From Sphingosinithalassobacter sp. CS137 (GTDB taxonomy: Bacteria; Pseudomonadota; Alphaproteobacteria; Sphingomonadales; Sphingomonadaceae), in contig NZ_CP060494.1 in NCBI RefSeq assembly GCF_014334115.1, positions 2,386,501 to 2,450,500 of the forward strand: a stretch of DNA of 64,000 nucleotides, written 5' to 3'. Under the pieces are notes generated by a model. It did no database searches. It was not told the DNA's origin and was given only the letters and a program-made list of their open reading frames with translations. Shown piece after piece: positions 1-9,157 of this stretch (its first letter is position 1; each line of letters starts with the position of its first letter). Position numbers and translations under genes: made by a program.

Positions 1-252
1 GAGCAAATGGGGCGTTTCCGAGTCGACGGGGTCGCCGCCGATCAGCACCCGACCGCCGCTCGGCTCGATCAGCCGGTTGACCGTCTTGAGAAGGGTCGAC
101 TTGCCCGATCCCGAAGCGCCGACCAGCGCGACGAAGCTGCCTGCCGCGATGTCGAGCGATACGGAGTTCACTGCGATCACGCCGCCTGCATAGCGCTTGG
201 CAAGGCATTCGAAGGAGACCGAAGGCCCGAGGGTGCGCGATTGCTCTGGCAT
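1..252 (-). CDS. ABC transporter ATP-binding protein, N-terminal part (cut by window edge)
   Basis: Only the first 84 residues are present; the gene runs off the left edge. The Walker A motif GASGSGKST lies at residues 45-53, followed by LLKTVNRLIEPSGG, which is the usual continuation in importer ATPases. The Q-loop, signature and Walker B motifs lie outside the window. The spacing and the 'KTVNRLIEPS' wording resemble glycine betaine/osmoprotectant (OpuCA/ProV-like) ATPases, but an amino-acid importer is also possible, so the substrate is not assigned. The start is the ATG whose complement is at 250-252. It is divergent from the SDR gene that begins at 308, so both promoters must sit in about 55 bases. 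Confidence 0.85.
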   Translation of the reverse strand, partial: MPEQSRTLGPSVSFECLAKRYAGGVIAVNSVSLDIAAGSFVALVGASGSGKSTLLKTVNRLIEPSGGRVLIGGDPVDSETPHLL

Positions 253-307
253 CCGGGGCACTTGTGCGGGATGAAGCGGGAAAGGTCAAAAAAGAGGAGA
301 GGGGCAG

Positions 308-1108
308 ATGGGGGACGGCGCCAAGGCGATTTTCATTTCTGGCGGGGCTTCAGGCATCGGTCTTGCGACCGCGCGCCTCTTTGCCGAGCGCGGTTGGCGC
401 GTGGGGCTGGCGGACATCAACGCAGGCGGACTGGAGGCAGCGAAGGCGGCGCTTCCCGCCGACCGGGCTTGGACTCATGTGATGGACGTTCGCGAGCGCG
501 ACCAATGGGAGGAGGCGCTGACTGGCTTTGTCGAGGCAAGCGGCGGGCGCCTCGACGTCTTGTTCAACAATGCTGGGATTCCGGTGGGCGGTCCATTCGT
601 GGAGACCGATGCGGTGACGCTGGACCGATGTGTCGCGATCAACCTGAGCGGCGTCGTGAACGGCGCGCACATCGGCTTTCGTTTGCTCAAGGCCACTCCA
701 GGCAGCTGTATGCTGATCACAAGCTCGGCGGCGGGGATCTACGGCACTGCGGGCGGTGCGATCTATTCGGCGACGAAGTTCGCAGTGCGCGGGCTGGCGG
801 AGGCGCTCGACGGCGAATGGGCGCCCGAGGGCATCAAGGTGCGCACGATCATGCCGAGCTTCATCGAAACGCCGCTGCTGGATCAGCCGCTCGCGAACAG
901 CAACCGCACGGTACGCGAAAGCGTAACCGAAGGCGGGCTCGAGATCACGCCGGTGGCCGAGGTGGCCGAGGCGGCCTGGCAGGCAGTGCACGGCGAGAAG
1001 CTGCACACGGTTGTGGGAAAGACTGCGCAGCGGCTGCGCTTTGCCACGCGATGGATGCCGAAAAAGGTCCGGCAGATATCGCAGAGGCGCTCGCGCCAGC
1101 TCGGCTGA
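308..1108 (+). CDS. Short-chain dehydrogenase/reductase (SDR family)
   Basis: A 266-residue classical SDR. The nucleotide-binding motif GGASGIG is at 12-18, an acidic residue (D36) at the end of strand beta-2 suggests NAD rather than NADP, NNAG is at 87-90, and the catalytic set is S140, Y153 and K157 (YSATK). The substrate cannot be read from the sequence. A purine-rich stretch (aaagaggagagggg) precedes the ATG and fixes the start. The C-terminus is unusually basic (KKVRQISQRRSRQ), which might mediate membrane or nucleic-acid contact; that is only a guess. It is convergent with the RlpA-like gene downstream. Confidence 0.93.
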   Translation: MGDGAKAIFISGGASGIGLATARLFAERGWRVGLADINAGGLEAAKAALPADRAWTHVMDVRERDQWEEALTGFVEASGGRLDVLFNNAGIPVGGPFVETDAVTLDRCVAINLSGVVNGAHIGFRLLKATPGSCMLITSSAAGIYGTAGGAIYSATKFAVRGLAEALDGEWAPEGIKVRTIMPSFIETPLLDQPLANSNRTVRESVTEGGLEITPVAEVAEAAWQAVHGEKLHTVVGKTAQRLRFATRWMPKKVRQISQRRSRQLG

Positions 1109-1114
1109 GGCGCC

Positions 1115-1696
1115 TCAGGCCAGGAGCAGCGCGAGCTGCACGCGCGCCGTGCCGCGCTGGAGCATGCCGAGTTCGCGCGCGGCGGCTTCGGACAGATCGA
1201 TCACGCGGCGGCCGTGATAGGGCCCGCGATCGTTGATCCGGACGACGACGCTGCGGCCCGAGTTCGGCTCGGTGACGCGTACGCGCGAGCCGAGCGGCAG
1301 CGTGCGGTGCGCCGCCGTCATCAGCGCCGGATCGAAGATCTCGCCACTGGCAGTGGAGCGGCCGGCGAACGCATCGCCATAATAGCTCGCTTCGCCGAGG
1401 CCGACGATCCGGCTGGCGTTGCGGAAGGTGTGATCGACGACGTCGCGCGTTGCGGAGGGAAGCGGCGAGGGTTCGGCCGTTTCGAAGGCGGCGAGCTCGC
1501 TATCGACGCCGGCGAGCCCCTTGCCGAGCGCAATGCGTTCGCGCGGCTCGGGCACGGTGGCCAGCGAGACGGAGAGGAGGGCGGTGGCGACCAGCGCCGC
1601 GATCAGCCCCAGGCGGAGCCAGCGATTCTCCAGCTTGAGCCGGACAAAGGCACGGAGCCGATCGCTCCGCGTCGGGAGCGTATGGGCTTCGGTCAT
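1115..1696 (-). CDS. RlpA-like double-psi beta-barrel protein (septal ring lytic transglycosylase family)
   Basis: A 193-residue protein with a short cytoplasmic N-terminus, one membrane segment at about 28-48 (LGLIAALVATALLSVSLA) and a C-terminal double-psi beta-barrel at about 100-190. The barrel shows the family pattern GEASYYG, TASGE, AAHRTLPLGS, VRINDRGP and IDLSEAAA. RlpA proteins act on naked glycan strands in the periplasm, often at the septum. There is no SPOR domain, which is normal for shorter members. It has a membrane anchor rather than a lipobox, unlike E. coli RlpA. The next minus-strand gene upstream (LOG family) starts at 2629. Confidence 0.9.
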   Translation of the reverse strand: MTEAHTLPTRSDRLRAFVRLKLENRWLRLGLIAALVATALLSVSLATVPEPRERIALGKGLAGVDSELAAFETAEPSPLPSATRDVVDHTFRNASRIVGLGEASYYGDAFAGRSTASGEIFDPALMTAAHRTLPLGSRVRVTEPNSGRSVVVRINDRGPYHGRRVIDLSEAAARELGMLQRGTARVQLALLLA

Positions 1697-1747
1697 AGTC
1701 CCCTATCAGTGAACGAACGCGCGGGTTGGTTCCGATAATTCAGGAGC

Positions 1748-2629
1748 CTATTCCAGCGGCGCGTCGTCCCGCTCGCGATAGAAGTCGCGCACGATTTCCC
1801 ACCCTTCCTCGGCAGTCTCGACGAAATGGAAGAGCTTGAGGTCGCGCGGGCTGATCACGCCTTCTTCGCACAGCGCTTCGAAATTGACGACGCGCTCCCA
1901 GAATTCGCGGCCGTAGAACAGCACCGGCATCGGCTCGATCTTGCCGGTCTGGATCAGCGTGAGCAGCTCGAACGATTCGTCGAAGGTGCCAAAGCCGCCG
2001 GGGAAGACCGCCACCGCGCGCGCGCGCAGGAGGAAGTGCATCTTGCGCAGCGCGAAATAGTGAAACTGAAAGCTGAGCGACGGAGTGACATATTCGTTCG
2101 GCGCCTGTTCGTGCGGAAGCACGATGTTGAGTCCGACCGATTCGCAGCCTGCGTCCGCCGCGCCCCGATTGGCCGCTTCCATGATCGAGGGGCCGCCGCC
2201 CGAACAGACGACGAAGTGCCGCTTGCCGTCGGCGTCGCGCGCGAAGCAGCTCGCGGTGCGCGCCAGCTCGCGCGCGACGTCGTAATATTTCGACTTGGCG
2301 ACCAGCCGCTCGGCGATGCGCCGCGACTCGGGGGTGTCGGCGAGTTCGAGCATCGCCTCGGCCTTGGCCGGCTCGGGAATGCGCGCCGAGCCGTAGAAGA
2401 CGAACAGCGATGCGATGTTCGCCTCGTCGAGCAGCAGCGTGGGCTTCAGGAGCTCGAGCTGGAAGCGCACCGGGCGCAGATCCTCGCGCAGCAGGAACTC
2501 CATGTCCTGAAAGGCGAGGCGATAGGCCGGATGCGCGGTCTGAGGCGTGTCGTGGCCGCTGGTACGGGCGGTCTCGGCATCCTGATCTGCACGGCGGAAT
2601 ACGCGGGAAGGAACGCGGGTGTCACTCAT
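1748..2629 (-). CDS. LOG family protein (TIGR00730-type Rossmann-fold nucleotide hydrolase)
   Basis: A 293-residue protein with the LOG signature: an RK pair at 196-197 (LRKMHF) and PGGFGTFDE at 210-218. The glycine motif CSGGGPSIMEAANRG lies at about 142-156. LOG proteins cleave the N-glycosidic bond of nucleoside 5'-monophosphates (cytokinin-activating or general purine nucleotide hydrolase activity). This is the longer bacterial form with about 70 extra N-terminal residues before the Rossmann core (FVFYGSARIP at about 77-86). The physiological substrate in bacteria of this kind is not established. The ATG at 2629 starts the conserved frame directly. Confidence 0.92.
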   Translation of the reverse strand: MSDTRVPSRVFRRADQDAETARTSGHDTPQTAHPAYRLAFQDMEFLLREDLRPVRFQLELLKPTLLLDEANIASLFVFYGSARIPEPAKAEAMLELADTPESRRIAERLVAKSKYYDVARELARTASCFARDADGKRHFVVCSGGGPSIMEAANRGAADAGCESVGLNIVLPHEQAPNEYVTPSLSFQFHYFALRKMHFLLRARAVAVFPGGFGTFDESFELLTLIQTGKIEPMPVLFYGREFWERVVNFEALCEEGVISPRDLKLFHFVETAEEGWEIVRDFYRERDDAPLE

Positions 2630-2679
2630 GATGACTGCGCGTTAGTCGATCCGGGCGCCGCTGCAAATGGGGCGGCTGC

Positions 2680-3375
2680 TCAACTGCAGAAGGGCCCGCG
2701 CCCCATGTCGAGATGGAAGTGATCGTGGTGCGCGGCGTTATAGTCGGGGCTGAGCACGGTCTTGAAGCGGCGACATGCCGAACGCCGAACGACCTGCAGA
2801 AACTCGCGCACCCTGGGATCGGAGCTGTTCCAATCGTCCTTCAGCGTGATTCGGCGCCCGTCGGCCAGGCGAAAGCCCGAAATGTCGACTGCATTGGCGA
2901 GGCCATGTTCCGACACCCGGCGCGCGGCGCTGGCGCCCGCGCCGATGATCCCGCGGCACGAATAGGTGCCGAAGCTTTCGACTCGCACGAGTTCGCTGCC
3001 GAGGATCTCGCGTGCGGCGGGAGCGACGCCGTGGCGCACCCAGGCGGAAAAGGTCTGCGCGAGCGGGCAACGCATCGACTTGAGCCCGGTGACCGGAACG
3101 CCGATGTCGAGCAGCTGGACTGCGCCGATCACCAGGCATCCGCCGCCGAAATCCTGATCCGGCAGCGGGCGATAGCTGACGTTCTGACGCTCCAGATCGG
3201 CAAGGCATTGCCGCGTCTCGCGATCAGGCGCGCCCGGCAGCGCGATCGGGCCGCTGGCGCGTGGTTCGATCGGGCCGGGGCGCGGCACGCGCGGACTGTC
3301 ACTTCCGCCGCCGCCGAAAATGCATCCGGTGAGCAGGAGCGGCAGCAAAAGGGCGAGGACGTGGCGAGTCATCAT
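2680..3375 (-). CDS. Extensin-like family lipoprotein
   Basis: The frame is open further upstream, but the ATG at 3375 is chosen because it begins a lipoprotein signal peptide: MMTRH, a leucine-rich stretch and the lipobox LTGC, giving a 232-residue precursor. The mature part has a proline-rich spacer and an extensin-like C-terminal (D-Ala-D-Ala carboxypeptidase-like fold) domain, with the HGLANAVDISGF motif near the middle and a C-terminal HHDHFHLDMGRG motif, typical of metal-binding peptidoglycan-acting proteins in alphaproteobacteria. The role is probably cell-wall related and periplasmic. It diverges from serC. Confidence 0.85.
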   Translation of the reverse strand: MMTRHVLALLLPLLLTGCIFGGGGSDSPRVPRPGPIEPRASGPIALPGAPDRETRQCLADLERQNVSYRPLPDQDFGGGCLVIGAVQLLDIGVPVTGLKSMRCPLAQTFSAWVRHGVAPAAREILGSELVRVESFGTYSCRGIIGAGASAARRVSEHGLANAVDISGFRLADGRRITLKDDWNSSDPRVREFLQVVRRSACRRFKTVLSPDYNAAHHDHFHLDMGRGPFCS

Positions 3376-3400
3376 CGTGCGGCGAGTTTGACGAACCATG

Positions 3401-3416
3401 GTTACCGGAGAGTTAA
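3401..3416 (-). promoter_or_regulatory. Possible CtrA-like site upstream of the extensin-like gene
   Basis: On the minus strand the sequence reads TTAA-N7-GTAAC, one base off the CtrA consensus TTAA-N7-TTAAC, and ends 26 bases before the chosen start of the extensin-like lipoprotein. CtrA is the alphaproteobacterial cell-cycle regulator, and a DivK homologue is encoded elsewhere in this window. A single near-match in a short intergenic space is weak evidence. Confidence 0.2.
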
Positions 3417-3519
3417 GCGCCGGCTGGCACCGTGATTTTTGCAAGTGATTCCAATCCGACTCTGCTCCGATCCCGCTGCGCCGCAGCAAGGACGGTTGAC
3501 TTCGCTCCGCATGCCGCTA

Positions 3520-3580
3520 GGCCCGTCGACGGGCCACGCGGTCCCAACGCCGCGCGTGCTCTCTGCAAGGAGAGACTGAC
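3520..3580 (+). promoter_or_regulatory. Candidate serC leader RNA (two hairpins, second holding the ribosome binding site)
   Basis: A perfect 16-base palindrome at 3520-3535 is followed by a second hairpin at 3559-3574 (CTCTC, loop TGCAAG, GAGAG). The right arm and loop of the second hairpin contain the AGGAG ribosome binding site of serC, whose ATG is at 3581. A conserved structured leader named the serC motif has been described by comparative genomics upstream of serC in alphaproteobacteria; the position and the buried ribosome site fit that idea. I could not compare with the covariance model. The likely effect is translational control of serine synthesis. Confidence 0.45.
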
Positions 3581-4753
<1,173 letters not shown>

Positions 4754-4756
4754 CTG

Positions 4757-4885
4757 CGTCGCCCCTGCGAAGGCAGGGGCCCATGTCTCTCGAATTCCGC
4801 GCGGGGCGGACACAGGCCAGAAGCAACGTGCCCGCCGGATTGCAGCACTCAACAGCGATAGGCCCCTGCCTGCGCAGGGGCGACG
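4757..4885 (+). repeat. REPIN-like palindromic element between serC and serA
   Basis: Two 25-base arms, 4757-4781 and 4861-4885, are inverted copies of each other with 24 of 25 positions matching, about 79 bases apart. Each arm is itself a hairpin (CCCCTGC, short loop, GCAGGGG). This is the architecture of a REP doublet or REPIN. The element fills nearly the whole serC-serA spacer and ends 9 bases before the serA ATG, so the serA ribosome binding region abuts it. It could stabilise the serC message, act as a partial terminator, or be a passive insertion. No transposase is nearby. Confidence 0.85.
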
Positions 4886-4894
4886 AAAGGGATA

Positions 4895-6475
4895 ATGATG
4901 CCCAAGGTTCTGATTTCCGACAAAATGGATCCCAAGGCCTCCGAGATCTTCCGCGCACGCGGAGTCGAAGTGGACGAAATCACCGGCAAGACTCCCGACG
5001 AGCTGAAGGCGATCATCGGACAGTATGACGGGCTTGCGATCCGCAGCTCGACCAAGGTGACCAAAGACATCCTCCAAGCCGCGACCAACCTGAAGGTGAT
5101 CGGCCGCGCCGGCATCGGCGTCGACAATGTCGATATCCCCGCGGCTTCGGCGCAGGGCGTGGTCGTGATGAACACGCCGTTCGGCAATTCGATCACTACC
5201 GCCGAACATGCGATCGCCCTCATGTTCGCGCTCGCCCGCCAGCTGCCCGAGGCCGATGCCTCGACCCAGGCGGGCAAGTGGGAGAAGAACCGGTTCATGG
5301 GCGTGGAAGTCACGTCCAAGACGCTGGGCCTGATCGGCGCGGGCAACATCGGCTCGATCGTCGCCGATCGCGCGCTGGGGCTACGGATGAAGGTGATCGC
5401 CTATGATCCGTTCCTTACTCCCGAGCGCGCAGTGGAGATGGGTGTCGAGAAGGTCGATCTCGATACGCTGCTCGGCCGTGCCGATTTCATCACGCTGCAC
5501 ACGCCGCTGACCGATCAGACGCGCAACATCCTTTCCGCCGAAAACCTCCGGAAGACGAAGAAGGGTGTGCGCATCGTCAACTGTGCGCGCGGCGGGCTGA
5601 TCGACGAGGCGGCACTGAAGGAGCTGCTCGACAGCGGCCATATCGCCGGCGCCGCGCTCGACGTGTTCGTCACCGAGCCTGCCAAGGAGCATCCGCTGTT
5701 CGGTACGGCGAACTTCATCTCGACGCCGCACCTCGGCGCCTCCACCAGCGAGGCTCAGGTGAATGTGGCGATCCAGGTCGCCGAGCAGATGGCGGATTAT
5801 CTGGTTTCGGGCGGCGTCACCAATGCGCTCAACATGCCGTCGCTCTCGGCCGAGGAAGCGCCGCGGCTGAAGCCCTATATGGCGCTGGCCGAAAAGCTCG
5901 GCTCGCTCGTCGGCCAGCTCGCCCACGGCGCGCTCGACGAGATCGCGATCGAGACCGAGGGCCATGCCGCCGAGTTGAACCAGAAGCCGATCACCGGCGC
6001 GGTGCTCGCCGGGCTGATGCGGGTGCATTCGGACACGGTGAACATGGTCAACGCGCCCTTCCTCGCGCGCGAACGCGGGTTGGACGTGCGCGAAGTGCGC
6101 CACGATCGCGAGGGCGACTATCACACGCTGGTGCGCGTGACGGTCGGCACCGACGAGGGCGACAAGTCAGTGGCAGGCACGTTGTTCGGCGATTCGGCGC
6201 CGCGGCTGGTCGAGCTGTTCGGGATCAAGGTCGAGGCCGATCTGGCGGGCGACATGCTCTACATCGTGAACGAGGACGCGCCGGGATTCATCGGCCGGCT
6301 CGGCACCACGCTCGGCGAAGCGGGGGTGAACATCGGCACCTTCCATCTCGGCCGCCGCGAGGCTGGCGGCGAGGCGGTGCTGCTGCTGTCGGTCGACACG
6401 ACGGTGACGCCCGAGCTGGTATCGCGGCTCCGCGAGCTTCCCGGCGTGAAGACGGCGATGTCGCTGCGATTCTGA
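4895..6475 (+). CDS. serA: D-3-phosphoglycerate dehydrogenase
   Basis: Oxidises 3-phosphoglycerate to 3-phosphohydroxypyruvate, the first step of serine synthesis. The 526-residue length is the long (type I) form: substrate domain, NAD domain with GAGNIG at 148-153, catalytic R232, E261 and H279 (ARGG, TEP, PHLG), an intervening domain (about 320-450) and a C-terminal ACT domain (DMLYIVNEDAPGFIGRLG onwards), which usually binds serine for feedback inhibition. Two adjacent ATGs (4895 and 4898) are possible starts; the GAAAGG just upstream suits both. It shares orientation with serC and is probably co-transcribed through the palindromic element. Confidence 0.97.
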   Translation: MMPKVLISDKMDPKASEIFRARGVEVDEITGKTPDELKAIIGQYDGLAIRSSTKVTKDILQAATNLKVIGRAGIGVDNVDIPAASAQGVVVMNTPFGNSITTAEHAIALMFALARQLPEADASTQAGKWEKNRFMGVEVTSKTLGLIGAGNIGSIVADRALGLRMKVIAYDPFLTPERAVEMGVEKVDLDTLLGRADFITLHTPLTDQTRNILSAENLRKTKKGVRIVNCARGGLIDEAALKELLDSGHIAGAALDVFVTEPAKEHPLFGTANFISTPHLGASTSEAQVNVAIQVAEQMADYLVSGGVTNALNMPSLSAEEAPRLKPYMALAEKLGSLVGQLAHGALDEIAIETEGHAAELNQKPITGAVLAGLMRVHSDTVNMVNAPFLARERGLDVREVRHDREGDYHTLVRVTVGTDEGDKSVAGTLFGDSAPRLVELFGIKVEADLAGDMLYIVNEDAPGFIGRLGTTLGEAGVNIGTFHLGRREAGGEAVLLLSVDTTVTPELVSRLRELPGVKTAMSLRF

Positions 6476-6550
6476 GATGCGTGAGGCGGGGTGGCTCTGC
6501 CGCTCCGCCTGCCGCTTGTCGCAGCACTATGCATCCTTTAGCGCAGCGGC

Positions 6551-7648
6551 ATGACCGGACTGCTACCCGAAGGATTCCACGACCGCCTGCCGCCGCAGGC
6601 CGATGCGGCCGATGCGCTGGAGCACCATGTGCTGCGCACTGCGCGCGCTTACGGCTATGAGCGCGTCGATCCGCCGCTCGCCGAATTCGCCGAAGCGCTG
6701 GGATCGCGACTGAAGGCAGGCGGGATGGAGCAGGCGGTGCGCTTCGTCGATCCGGTCTCGCAACGCACGCTGGCGATCCGGCCCGACATCACCGCGCAGA
6801 TCGGTCGTATCGCCGCGACGCGGATGGCGCACCACCCGCGCCCGGTGCGCCTGTCCTATGCCGGCCCCGTGCTCAAGCTGCGCGCCAGCGAGCTGCGTCC
6901 CGAGCGCGCGATGCGCCAGCTGGGCGCCGAGCTGATCGGGCTCGACAGCGTGGCGGCGGCGACCGAGATCGTGCGCGTCGCGGTGGAGGCGCTGCAGGCG
7001 GCGGGGATCGAGGGGATCGCGATCGATTTCACGCTCCCCGATCTGGTCGACACGCTGGCGGGCGATGCGCTCGCGCCCGAGGCGCTGGCGCGGCTGCGCG
7101 AGCGGCTGGACGGCAAGGACGCCGCGGGCGTGGCCGAGATCGACGCCCGCTACTTGCCGCTGATCGCGGCGGCCGGGCCGTTCAACGCCGCGCTGGAGCG
7201 GCTGCGCGGGATCGACGCGGGCAATGCGCTGGCGAGCCGGATCGACGGGCTGGCGGCGATCGCCGCGAGCGTCGAAGGCGATGTTGCGCTGACGCTCGAC
7301 CCGACCGAGCGGCACGGCTTCGAATATCAGAGCTGGCTCGGCTTTTCGATCTTCGCGCGCGGCGTGCGCGGCGAGATCGGCCGCGGCGGCACGTACATGG
7401 TCATGCACGAGACCGGCGCGGAAGAGCCCGCGGTGGGCTTTTCGCTCTACGCCGACCCCGTGCTCGACGCGGGGCTGGGCACGCGCACGCGGCGGCGGCT
7501 GTTCCTGCCCTATGGTACCGACCCCGAGCGCGGTCGCGCGCTACGGGCGGAAGGGTGGGTGACGGTGGCGGCGCTGACGGCTGAGGACACGCCTGAGGCG
7601 CAGCTGTGCAGCCATCTGCTGGGAGATGAGGGGCCGGAGGCGGTTTGA
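6551..7648 (+). CDS. hisZ: ATP phosphoribosyltransferase regulatory subunit (HisZ)
   Basis: A 365-residue histidyl-tRNA-synthetase paralogue. It opens with LLPEGFHDRLPPQA, has the class II core (RFVDPVSQRTLAIRPDITAQIGR at about 66-88) and the C-terminal FEYQSWLGFSIFARGV segment, but lacks the anticodon-binding domain. HisZ partners with the short HisG in the first step of histidine biosynthesis and confers allosteric control. hisG is not in the window. In many sphingomonads I recall purA following hisZ; here a lower-GC toxin-like gene follows instead, which suggests an insertion at this point (inference). Confidence 0.93.
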   Translation: MTGLLPEGFHDRLPPQADAADALEHHVLRTARAYGYERVDPPLAEFAEALGSRLKAGGMEQAVRFVDPVSQRTLAIRPDITAQIGRIAATRMAHHPRPVRLSYAGPVLKLRASELRPERAMRQLGAELIGLDSVAAATEIVRVAVEALQAAGIEGIAIDFTLPDLVDTLAGDALAPEALARLRERLDGKDAAGVAEIDARYLPLIAAAGPFNAALERLRGIDAGNALASRIDGLAAIAASVEGDVALTLDPTERHGFEYQSWLGFSIFARGVRGEIGRGGTYMVMHETGAEEPAVGFSLYADPVLDAGLGTRTRRRLFLPYGTDPERGRALRAEGWVTVAALTAEDTPEAQLCSHLLGDEGPEAV

Positions 7649-7742
7649 CGCCGAGATTGCTCCGTATCGGAGCCAAAACGGTGTTTGACTTGTAGGAAAA
7701 TGTTGCTCAAATGTTCTCGCCCTCACGAGTCGGGGGTGATGC

Positions 7743-8888
7743 ATGCAGATATCTTCGGAGCAGCGACGACAGGCATTTTCCGTGTGGCTGCGGACGGGAT
7801 GGTTGCCGAGTCCGGGCGGGCGTGGCGGGCTCGAACTCAAGTTCAATCCCTGGCACGATCCTGAGAACGGCAGGTTCACCTTTGCCGGTCATGGGCGGTA
7901 TTACGGGCGCGGCAGGGAGATAGATCCGAAGCGCGCTCCGCAAAATGCGCCAACCATCGTCATTCAGGAAAATCCGCATCTTCCGAAACTGACATCGGCA
8001 GAAGAGGTTGAGGCTTTAACCGCGAAGCTATTAGCAGAACACGGTGATAACTCTGCGAATCGCGCCCTGATCGAAGCCCAGCGCCAGCGTCTTCTTGCTG
8101 GCCTTTCATCAAGCGCTAACAGCGCCGTCGATCAACAGAGATCGCGGCCTGAAGTCATCAAATTTGCCGAGGGCTTAGGTGAAGCAGTGTATGACGTCGC
8201 GTCCGGCACGGTCACCGGCATCTATTCGCTGCTTACTACCAGTCCGTTGACCAGCATTCGCAACATTGAGTTTGGCATCGCTGGAACGATCGATAGCGCG
8301 CTTGAGGCTGAAGATACCCCTGCACATGTCCAGTTCAGTCGAGCTTTCGACGCGGTTACGCACGCCTCGGCACATGACATCGGCTACGCAGCTGGGACTT
8401 TGATAGGGGATGTGGGGCTGGGATTTGGGTCGCGAGCTCTGGTTTATAAGTTCTCAGCCCTTCGGGGCGTCGACAAAGGTTCAGCAGTAGAACCTGCCTC
8501 GCCGCAGGTGACCTGGTTGCAGGAAACGAACACTGCCACAGGATTCGCAAAAGATTATAATGATTCGGCATTGGGGGCATATTCTGATGCGGCTACTCGG
8601 AGGAGTAGAGTTCCAGCATTACCGAGGACGATGGAGGATGGATCGATAAGGTTCGTCAAATTCGATGGTTTGGATGCTAATACCCTCATTGATCGGAAGT
8701 GGACGGTGGTCACAGCACCAAACGGCAAGGCCCAAGCATTGCGGCAATCGATAGTGCTTAAGCAGCACGGCCTGATTGGCCGCTGGGAGGTTCCGTCGCT
8801 ACGCGAACGTCGAAAAGCAATGAGGATGTTACATTCGCTTGGTATAACTAACATTGGCGTACTGGTGGTGAAGCATGATCCCTCTTGA
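7743..8888 (+). CDS. Putative polymorphic toxin with C-terminal REase-fold (Tox-REase-5-like) nuclease domain
   Basis: A 381-residue protein without a signal peptide. The N-terminus carries FNPWHDPENGRFTFAG at 34-49, a motif I recall from uncharacterised sphingomonad proteins. The middle (about 140-245) has glycine/alanine-rich amphipathic segments like those before toxin tips in polymorphic toxins. The last 80 residues look like a restriction-endonuclease-fold toxin: FDG at 307-309, then LIDRK (D317, K319) as a D...DxK pair, QALRQ at 331-335, RWEVPS and a final hydrophobic strand NIGVLVV. This order resembles Tox-REase-5 from memory. Base composition falls visibly; 8521-8580 is 27/60 G+C. 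The start has GGGGGTG upstream. The downstream gene overlaps by 14 bases. Confidence 0.6.
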   Translation: MQISSEQRRQAFSVWLRTGWLPSPGGRGGLELKFNPWHDPENGRFTFAGHGRYYGRGREIDPKRAPQNAPTIVIQENPHLPKLTSAEEVEALTAKLLAEHGDNSANRALIEAQRQRLLAGLSSSANSAVDQQRSRPEVIKFAEGLGEAVYDVASGTVTGIYSLLTTSPLTSIRNIEFGIAGTIDSALEAEDTPAHVQFSRAFDAVTHASAHDIGYAAGTLIGDVGLGFGSRALVYKFSALRGVDKGSAVEPASPQVTWLQETNTATGFAKDYNDSALGAYSDAATRRSRVPALPRTMEDGSIRFVKFDGLDANTLIDRKWTVVTAPNGKAQALRQSIVLKQHGLIGRWEVPSLRERRKAMRMLHSLGITNIGVLVVKHDPS

Positions 8889-9150
8889 AGTCATCAAGGC
8901 ATTGGCGAACGTCGCCATTATCACGCAATTTTCATCCTGGGCTGAGCTTGACGAAGATGCGGCTGTCCAGATGCTTGAGCAGATGGCAGGCGATCTGCAA
9001 ATGCTTGGCCCCGATGACCTTGCCAGTCTGTCGGAAGGCTTCCGCAAGGTGTCCGAAAGCTATCGGGAAGCTGAAGTCCGCCAGTTCGTGTGGGAGCTTC
9101 CCTCGGCGCTCGGGCTTGAGAATGACGAGGAAGACGCCGACCTCGACTGA
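8875..9150 (+). CDS. Small acidic protein, probable immunity partner of the upstream toxin
   Basis: A 91-residue acidic helical protein ending in NDEEDADLD. Its ATG lies within the last codons of the upstream nuclease-like gene (14-base overlap), implying translational coupling. It has no signal or membrane segment, so it would act in the cytoplasm. No family is recognised. The immunity assignment rests on position, size, acidity and the identity of the neighbour. It ends 8 bases before the convergent helicase gene, so the pair forms a complete cassette between hisZ and that gene. Confidence 0.55.
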   Translation: MIPLEVIKALANVAIITQFSSWAELDEDAAVQMLEQMAGDLQMLGPDDLASLSEGFRKVSESYREAEVRQFVWELPSALGLENDEEDADLD

Positions 9151-9157
9151 AGAAGCC

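Noticed and set aside
7685..7713. TTGACT hexamer before the toxin gene as a promoter
   Set aside because: No acceptable -10 element at 16-18 bases spacing; left unannotated as a promoter.
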